In this document: positions 38,342-43,098 of the stretch, in pieces
How the letters are laid out: every line of letters begins with the position of its first letter
Numbering within the stretch: the first letter of the stretch is position 1
Assembly: GCA_041581055.1 (NCBI GenBank)
Contig: JBFGCT010000008.1
Span: 1 to 43,098, forward strand
Direction of reading: 5' to 3'
Length of the DNA stretch: 43,098 nucleotides
Source of the DNA: JBFGCT01 sp041581055
GTDB taxonomy: Bacteria > Actinomycetota > Acidimicrobiia > Acidimicrobiales > Ilumatobacteraceae
Position numbers and translations under genes: made by a program
The notes under the pieces: model-generated
The model's database searches: none
What the model saw: the letters and a program-made list of their open reading frames with translations, nothing else
Told to the model about the DNA's origin: nothing

Positions 38342-38391
38342 TCGCGACGAGTGAGCGGTTGAGCCGGGCGCCATCGGCGGACGCAGCATGA
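38338..38391 (+). CDS. Putative 17-aa bridging ORF between FkbM and GT10 genes
   Basis: ATG 38338 overlaps the FkbM stop (ATGA). The ORF reads MIATSERLSRAPSADAA and its TGA overlaps the GT10 ATG (ATGA). It fills the 46-nt gap exactly, with 4-nt overlaps at both ends. It may act as a translational relay rather than make a functional peptide. Chance cannot be excluded for one case. Confidence 0.4.
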   Translation: MIATSERLSRAPSADAA

Positions 38392-39311
38392 AGCCAGGGG
38401 GTTCCGTGAGAATCGACTTCGCTGATTTCTGGCCGGGGCTCGACAAGACCGACAACTTCTTCGTCGACCTGCTGTCCCGGCGTTACCGCGTCGAGATCAG
38501 CGATGACCCGGATCTGCTCTTCTTCTCCTGCTACGGACGCGATTACTCCTCGTCGTCATGCAAGCGGGTCTATGTCAGTTTCGAGAACCGTGGATGGAGC
38601 TTCGCCGAGTGTGACTTCGCGATCACCTCCGACCTGATCGACCACCCCGATCACCACCGCTTCCCGCTGTTCGCGATCCACATGGATGATCCTTTCACTC
38701 AGCCGATGCCCGAGCCACGGCGATGCCTCGAGTCGAAGGAAGGATTCGCCAGCATCGTGGTCTCCAACCCCGAGGGGGTCACGCGGAACCGAATCCACGA
38801 TCGTCTCAACGAGTATCGAGAAGTCGCATCGGGTGGTCGCTTCCGTAACAACGTCGGCGGCCCCGTAGCCGACAAGATCGAGTTCATCTCGCGCTACAAG
38901 TTCAACATCGCCTTCGAGAACTCGTCCTATCCGGGATACACGACTGAGAAGGTGTACCAAGCTCTCCAGGCCCACACGATTCCGATCTACTGGGGCAACC
39001 CCCTTGTGGCCCGCGACTTCAACGCGAACCGGATCGTCAGCTACAGCAACTTCGCGAGTGAGGATGCGATGGTCGAGCGGATCATCGAACTCGACCAAGA
39101 CGACGACGCATACTGCGAGATGCTCGGTGAACCATGGTTCCCCGACGGCATGGCGCCGAGGTGTACTGACCGGGAGCTGTTGCTCGACTGGTTCGATCGC
39201 GTCATCGCCGACAACCGAACCCCCGTCGCGCAGCGACGATCGTTGTACGTCTACCGGCGACTCCGCGATCGCTGGCGGACGCGGCAACGCCACCGGCATC
39301 GAGCGACGTGA
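38388..39311 (+). CDS. GT10-family alpha-1,3/4-fucosyltransferase
   Basis: 307 aa. The GT10 hallmark is FISRYKFNIAFENSSYPGYT followed by TEKVYQALQAHTIPIYWGNP, plus GFASIVVSNPEGVTRNRIHD, both strongly like the Helicobacter pylori FucT. It transfers L-fucose from GDP-fucose to a glycan acceptor, probably N-acetylglucosamine- or glucose-type, in the cytoplasm. The matching donor pathway gene fcl is at 28 kb. ATG 38388 is favoured by the ATGA overlap; GTG 38406, preceded by a G-run, would also give a sensible N-terminus. No signal peptide. Confidence 0.92.
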   Translation: MKPGGSVRIDFADFWPGLDKTDNFFVDLLSRRYRVEISDDPDLLFFSCYGRDYSSSSCKRVYVSFENRGWSFAECDFAITSDLIDHPDHHRFPLFAIHMDDPFTQPMPEPRRCLESKEGFASIVVSNPEGVTRNRIHDRLNEYREVASGGRFRNNVGGPVADKIEFISRYKFNIAFENSSYPGYTTEKVYQALQAHTIPIYWGNPLVARDFNANRIVSYSNFASEDAMVERIIELDQDDDAYCEMLGEPWFPDGMAPRCTDRELLLDWFDRVIADNRTPVAQRRSLYVYRRLRDRWRTRQRHRHRAT

Positions 39312-39364
39312 CGCCGCGTTGGCACCGCAAGGCCGCAGTGCCCAAGGTTCTGCAGGTCGATCGG

Positions 39365-39370
39365 TAGCCT
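39365..39370 (+). promoter_or_regulatory. Putative -10 element (TAGCCT), leaderless GT2
   Basis: TAGCCT ends 7 nt before the GTG at 39378; no Shine-Dalgarno lies between them. Confidence 0.4.
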
Positions 39371-39377
39371 CGGCCAC

Positions 39378-40304
39378 GTGAGTCGGTCGGAGCCTGTTGC
39401 GGAGAGCGCTGCGCCCGATCCCGAGCGCGCCGCCCACCATGTCGCAATCGATGTCGTCATACCGTCGTACCAGCGTGCAGACACGATTGGGCGAGCGATC
39501 GACTCGGTTCTCGGCCAGGACTACGAATGGATGACGCTCACCGTTGTCGACGACGGCTCGACGGATGACACTGCAGAAGTCGTGGCGGCCGTCGGTGACA
39601 ATCGCGTCGACTTCGTCCGGCAATCGAATCGCGGCCGTTGTGCGGCGCGCAACGTCGGTGCGGAACGATCCACTTCGCCATGGCTCGTGTTCCTCGACAG
39701 TGATGACGAACTGCTCCCAGGCGCACTGCGCTCGTTCGATGAGGCGGTGCGCGCGACGGGCTGCGATCTCGTCGTCGGTGGGACGCTGCGCATCGCGGTT
39801 AACGGTGCCGTCGAAGAGCACGGCGTCGATTGGGATGCTGATCGGCAGCTGCCCTGGGCCATGGCGGCGGGATCGTTCGCGATACGGCGCAGCCTGTTCG
39901 AACAGCTCGGCGGGTATTGCGAGCGCCTCGAGTTCAGCGAGCACACCGAGCTCGTCTTCAAGATGAGGAGCCTCGCGGCGCGACCGACCGTCGCCCTGCT
40001 CGATTCACCAGTGGTTCGCATTCACGAGCGGGCCGGCCGATACGACCCGGAGGTGCAGTTCCGCACGGCGACCCATCTCCTCGAGCACATCGGCATCGAA
40101 CTGGCCGACGATCGTTCCGCTCGCGCCAGGTTCCATGGCATCGCAGGAGTGAGCGCGGCCAAGCTCGGCAACCGCTCCGTCGCCCGTGCACACCTCGCAC
40201 AGGCGTTTCGAGATCAACCGCGTCCGCTCACGGCGGCACGCCTCGCACGATCGGTGATACCGGGGCGATGGCGAATCACGAGCGTTGCAGGGGATCGCGC
40301 ATGA
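39378..40304 (+). CDS. GT2-family glycosyltransferase
   Basis: 308 aa. GT-A fold motifs: DVVIPSYQRADTIGRAIDSV, TVVDDGSTDDTAEVV, GRCAARNVGAERSTSPWLVF and the metal-binding LDSDDELLPGALRSF. The C-terminal part is shorter and Arg-rich. The donor sugar is not identifiable. GTG start, probably leaderless. Its stop overlaps the next GT2 gene (ATGA), so three GT2 genes follow one another as a co-translated run. Confidence 0.88.
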   Translation: MSRSEPVAESAAPDPERAAHHVAIDVVIPSYQRADTIGRAIDSVLGQDYEWMTLTVVDDGSTDDTAEVVAAVGDNRVDFVRQSNRGRCAARNVGAERSTSPWLVFLDSDDELLPGALRSFDEAVRATGCDLVVGGTLRIAVNGAVEEHGVDWDADRQLPWAMAAGSFAIRRSLFEQLGGYCERLEFSEHTELVFKMRSLAARPTVALLDSPVVRIHERAGRYDPEVQFRTATHLLEHIGIELADDRSARARFHGIAGVSAAKLGNRSVARAHLAQAFRDQPRPLTAARLARSVIPGRWRITSVAGDRA

Positions 40305-41182
40305 ACGAACTTGCACCGGTGCACGACGTGTCGATCGTGATACCGGCGCACAACGCGGCCGACACCCTCGAGGCGCAACTCGACGCGATCAAGGCCTCGG
40401 ATGCCGCGTGGATCAGCGAGGTTGTCGTCGTAGACAGCTTCTCGACCGACAACACAGCGTCGCTGGTGCGGGAGTACTCGACGAAGTGGCCGAAGGTGCG
40501 CACCGTGAAGGCGGATCGCCCGGGCGCGAACGCGGCGCGCAACACCGGCGTCGCGGCGACCACGGCGGAAGCCGTTCTGCTGTGCGACGCCGATGACGTG
40601 GTGGCTTCCACATGGTCAGCCTCCCTGTTCCGGTCACTTCAGGAGCACGATCTCGTCTGTGGCCGGTACTCACTCGAGGAATTGAACGACTCAGCCACGC
40701 GGGCGGCACGGGGTGAAGTCGCTTCGACGTCGCCGCCTCCGACAGGCCAGCTCTTCGGGGGGATCGGGGGGAACTGCGGGTTCCGGCGCAGCGCCTGGAA
40801 CTCGTTGGGAGGACTTCGCGAGTACCACTACGGCTGCGACGACGCCGAGTTCTTCTGGCGCGGTCACCTGAGCGGTCTCGCGGTCGGGTACGAGGACGAC
40901 GCGGTCGTCCACTACCGGCTGCGCCCCGGAATGCGCAGCCTCTATCGCCAGCAGGTGACGTGGTCGTCCGGTCGAGCTCTTCTGTTCAAGGAGTTCGGGG
41001 CGAGCGGCCTGATGACCCGACGGTCGCCCGCCGCCGCACTGAAGGCGTGGGCTTGGCTCGTCGTCCATCTTCCCGATGCGCGTTCGGACGACCCCACAGC
41101 CCGCGGGCGATGGGTGCGTGGTCTCGCCGACGCCGTCGGCCGTGTGCGCGGCAGCATCCGTCATCGAGTGCTCTTCCTGTGA
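40301..41182 (+). CDS. GT2-family glycosyltransferase
   Basis: 293 aa. VSIVIPAHNAADTLEAQLDA, VVVDSFSTDNTASLVREY, the acceptor segment GANAARNTGVAATTAEAVLL and the metal site CDADDVV. C-terminal FRRSAWNSLGGLREYHYGCD, DDAEFFWRG. It is clearly paralogous to the next gene: the same N-terminal ...PAxNAAxTL..QLDA pattern and the same C-terminal GS(I/V)R...LFL/IFL ending. It couples to both neighbours by ATGA and GTGA. Confidence 0.88.
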   Translation: MNELAPVHDVSIVIPAHNAADTLEAQLDAIKASDAAWISEVVVVDSFSTDNTASLVREYSTKWPKVRTVKADRPGANAARNTGVAATTAEAVLLCDADDVVASTWSASLFRSLQEHDLVCGRYSLEELNDSATRAARGEVASTSPPPTGQLFGGIGGNCGFRRSAWNSLGGLREYHYGCDDAEFFWRGHLSGLAVGYEDDAVVHYRLRPGMRSLYRQQVTWSSGRALLFKEFGASGLMTRRSPAAALKAWAWLVVHLPDARSDDPTARGRWVRGLADAVGRVRGSIRHRVLFL

Positions 41183-42072
41183 CCAGGCAACCTCCAACGA
41201 TCTCGGTCGTGATACCGGCGCTGAACGCCGCTGCCACCCTTGCCGAACAACTCGACGCACTCGCCGGGCAGGCCTTCTCGAAGCCGTGGGAGATCGTCGT
41301 CGTCGACAACGGCTCGACCGACGACACCAGCGCCGTCGCGAACGCCGCGGGTTGTCATCGACTGTGCTCGTTGAGCGTCGTCCACGAGCCCCGGCGCGGG
41401 CTCAACGTCGCCCGCAACACTGGGATCAGAGCGTGCTCGGCTGCTCGGATCGCCATTTGCGATGCCGACGATGTCGTGTCCGACGGCTGGCTGGCTGCGA
41501 TGTTCGACGGTCTTGACTCGACCGACATCGTGGGAGGCGCGATGGCGTACGGAGAGGTCAATCCGCCAGAGGCTGCTGCGATGCGGGGGTGGAGCGACGA
41601 GTCGGCCCCGTCATCGTCGATTGGGTACGAGCTCGGATTCCTCGAGCAGATCATCGGGGCAAATGTGGCGTTCCGACGCGTCGTGTGGGAGGCGACTGGT
41701 GGCTTCGACGAGGCGTTCACGCATGGTGGGGATGACGTCGACTTCGGGTGGAGAGCCCAACTCGCGGGCTTCACGGTGGGCTACCGACCCGACGCGGTGC
41801 TTCACTATCGCGCCCGACCCGACCGCCGCGCGCTCTACCGGCAATACGTCCGAGACGGCGAGGGTGCTGCGCACCTGTATTCGATCCATCGGCGCTCCGG
41901 AATGCCCCGTCGGCCATACTGGGCGGCAATCCGGACATGTGGCTGGCTGGCCCGTCATCTCCCGGTGCTCGTGCGGGGTGACTTGTCAAGCCAGGGTCAC
42001 TTCATCCGGGTCGCCGGCAAGCAGTGGGGCCGACTCAAGGGGTCGGTCCGGCTACACGTCATCTTCCTCTGA
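41179..42072 (+). CDS. GT2-family glycosyltransferase, paralogue of the preceding gene
   Basis: 297 aa. ISVVIPALNAAATLAEQLDA, VVVDNGSTDDTSAVANAAG, GLNVARNTGIRACSAARIAI, CDADDVVSDGW, and FDEAFTHGGDDVDFGWRAQL. The gene aligns end to end with the preceding one, indicating tandem duplication; only the donor/acceptor-specific centre differs. Start GTG 41179 overlaps the previous stop by 4 nt. It is followed by a 15-codon ORF and a partial GT2-like gene. Confidence 0.87.
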   Translation: MTRQPPTISVVIPALNAAATLAEQLDALAGQAFSKPWEIVVVDNGSTDDTSAVANAAGCHRLCSLSVVHEPRRGLNVARNTGIRACSAARIAICDADDVVSDGWLAAMFDGLDSTDIVGGAMAYGEVNPPEAAAMRGWSDESAPSSSIGYELGFLEQIIGANVAFRRVVWEATGGFDEAFTHGGDDVDFGWRAQLAGFTVGYRPDAVLHYRARPDRRALYRQYVRDGEGAAHLYSIHRRSGMPRRPYWAAIRTCGWLARHLPVLVRGDLSSQGHFIRVAGKQWGRLKGSVRLHVIFL

Positions 42073-42081
42073 GACCGAGAC

Positions 42082-42129
42082 ATGCGCATCGAAGCCGATC
42101 CGAACACCCAACCGGAGCCTGTGTGGTGA
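42082..42129 (+). CDS. Putative 15-aa ORF coupled to the last glycosyltransferase
   Basis: ATG 42082 reads MRIEADPNTQPEPVW; its TGA overlaps the GTG of the next gene (GTGA). It starts 9 nt after the preceding GT2 stop. Another short ORF with the same end-overlap pattern as those at 37387, 37479 and 38338. Confidence 0.35.
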   Translation: MRIEADPNTQPEPVW

Positions 42130-43098
42130 ACCCCCGTCGATGGTCCACTGTTCGCCGCAGTGTCAAGCGCGCGTTGCCCGCTCCGATCGTCCGTCGCCTG
42201 CGGCCCGCGCCGGTGCCATGGATCGAGGCCGAGCCAGAACCCGCGACCCCCGACCCGCTCCCCGGGTTCGGATTCAACGCCATCGTCGGGACATGGATGG
42301 AGGCCGACGTCATCGCCGACACCGTGGCGAACGCCTTCGCCCAGGGGGTCGAGCGGGTCTTCCTCCTCGACAACGACAGCCCCGACGACACGATCGAGCG
42401 GGCGGTTTCGGCCGGCGCCGAGCACGTGATGACCTACCGGACGGACGCGTTCGAGGAGCAGTACCGGTACAACCTGATGAACGAGTTCGTGCGCCATCAA
42501 TCGATGACCGGCGACGTCGATCACGTCTGGTGGCTCTGGCTCGACGCCGACGAGTTTCCCCGGCCCGCGTCGGGCGGAACGATTCGTGAGATGCTCGAAC
42601 GAATCGATCGGCGGTTCCGCGTGGTGGGTGCGAGGATTCTGAATCACTACCCCACTCCGGGAGAGCCTGCGTACGTCGCCGGAGATCACCCGATCGACCA
42701 TCAGCCGTTGTGCGAGGAGGTTCCCCACAACATCTGTGCGCTCATGCACCGGAAGCATCCGCTCCAGCGCTGGGATCGTCACGGGCCGCGCATCGACGCC
42801 GGCCTCGGGTTCCATCGCGCGGAGTGCGACGTGCGTCCGCTGCTGGAGCCCACCGATCCGCTGGTCGTGCACCACGTCCCGTACCGAGACGAGATGGTCA
42901 CGCGTCGGCGGCTGGAAGTGCTCTGGGCGGGCAAGGACAGCTCCGAGTCACGCGCTCGTGAGGACGACGAAGCCACGGGCCACATGGCGGCGCGGCTGAA
43001 GTCGCTCGACGCCGTCTACGCCGGAGATTGGGCCAACGTGCACAACTTCCTGCCGGATGCGCCACCCGTCGGCGTCACGCTGGTCGACTGGCGCGAAC
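42126..43098 (+). CDS. GT2-like glycosyltransferase, partial (runs off the right edge)
   Basis: About 324 codons to the window end. After a basic N-terminus (~55 aa), a GT-A-like core follows: FNAIVGTWMEADVIADTVAN, RVFLLDNDSPDDTIERAVS and WWLWLDADEFPRP, the last an aspartate-rich metal/donor site. Then VGARILNHYPTPGEPAYVAG and HHVPYRDEM. This is the distant GT2 group (Glyco_tranf_2_4-like) rather than the EpsO type of the preceding genes. GTG 42126 is supported by GGAG upstream and by the overlap with the short ORF. The C-terminus is not in the window. Confidence 0.75.
   Translation, partial: MNPRRWSTVRRSVKRALPAPIVRRLRPAPVPWIEAEPEPATPDPLPGFGFNAIVGTWMEADVIADTVANAFAQGVERVFLLDNDSPDDTIERAVSAGAEHVMTYRTDAFEEQYRYNLMNEFVRHQSMTGDVDHVWWLWLDADEFPRPASGGTIREMLERIDRRFRVVGARILNHYPTPGEPAYVAGDHPIDHQPLCEEVPHNICALMHRKHPLQRWDRHGPRIDAGLGFHRAECDVRPLLEPTDPLVVHHVPYRDEMVTRRRLEVLWAGKDSSESRAREDDEATGHMAARLKSLDAVYAGDWANVHNFLPDAPPVGVTLVDWRE

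Noticed and set aside
39308..39367. Another short ORF joining the GT10 stop to the following GT2
   Set aside because: It begins with GTGA at the GT10 stop but ends inside the putative -10 hexamer and does not overlap the GT2 start, so it lacks the double-overlap pattern.

Overview
This is a GC-rich bacterial chromosome segment, most like a marine or aquatic actinobacterium of the class Acidimicrobiia (Ilumatobacter-like). That placement is inference. It rests on very high GC with GC-rich third codon positions, a mycobacterial-type AroQ, a WS/DGAT wax-ester/triacylglycerol synthase, a Thr-rich sortase-type surface protein and an actinobacterial copy of DMSP demethylase. Many genes also lack a Shine-Dalgarno and have a TAnnnT hexamer 6-8 nt before the start codon, as leaderless genes do. 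No rRNA, tRNA, CRISPR or transposase was found.

Left part, about 1-17.9 kb, is metabolic. It opens with the 5' part of a membrane sensor coupled to a formylglycine-generating enzyme (both minus strand), a palindrome-rich divergent control region, and two small plus-strand genes (SnoaL-like and SHOCT). A tandem 72-bp palindromic repeat follows. A minus-strand block then encodes an acyl-CoA synthetase, PIG-L deacetylase, ACT protein, MetY and an alpha/beta hydrolase. A LysR regulator with an inverted-repeat operator precedes dmdA (DMSP demethylase). Next come a histidine phosphatase, a GcvR-like ACT protein, and a neutral-lipid group (WS/DGAT, lipase, acyl-CoA synthetase, SDR). aroQ closes this part; its promoter and start region exist as a decayed tandem duplicate.

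Right part, about 18.2-43.1 kb, is a surface-glycan locus. It carries a PglC-type phosphosugar transferase, a PglD-type acetyltransferase, a PglE-type aminotransferase, at least three GT4 glycosyltransferases (one fused to a GNAT domain), three complete GT2 enzymes and a partial fourth, and a GT10 fucosyltransferase. GDP-fucose synthase, two other sugar-nucleotide epimerases, two FkbM methyltransferases, a polysaccharide deacetylase, a DUF4012 protein and an ABC flippase-type exporter complete it. Inferred logic: nucleotide sugars are made (epimerases, fcl, PglE/PglD-type steps), PglC starts the chain on a lipid carrier, the GTs extend it and GT10 adds fucose. FkbM, GNAT and deacetylase enzymes then decorate it, and the ABC protein flips it.

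The most striking structure is a pair of reciprocal remnants. The acetyltransferase-sugar transferase pair occurs twice, about 4.9 kb apart. At 18.2 kb the acetyltransferase has lost its catalytic domain by an internal in-frame deletion while the sugar transferase is intact. At 23.1 kb the acetyltransferase is intact while the sugar transferase is reduced to about 26 frameshifted codons. Together they make one working set. Very short ORFs joined to glycan genes by 4-nt stop/start overlaps are a second unusual feature.
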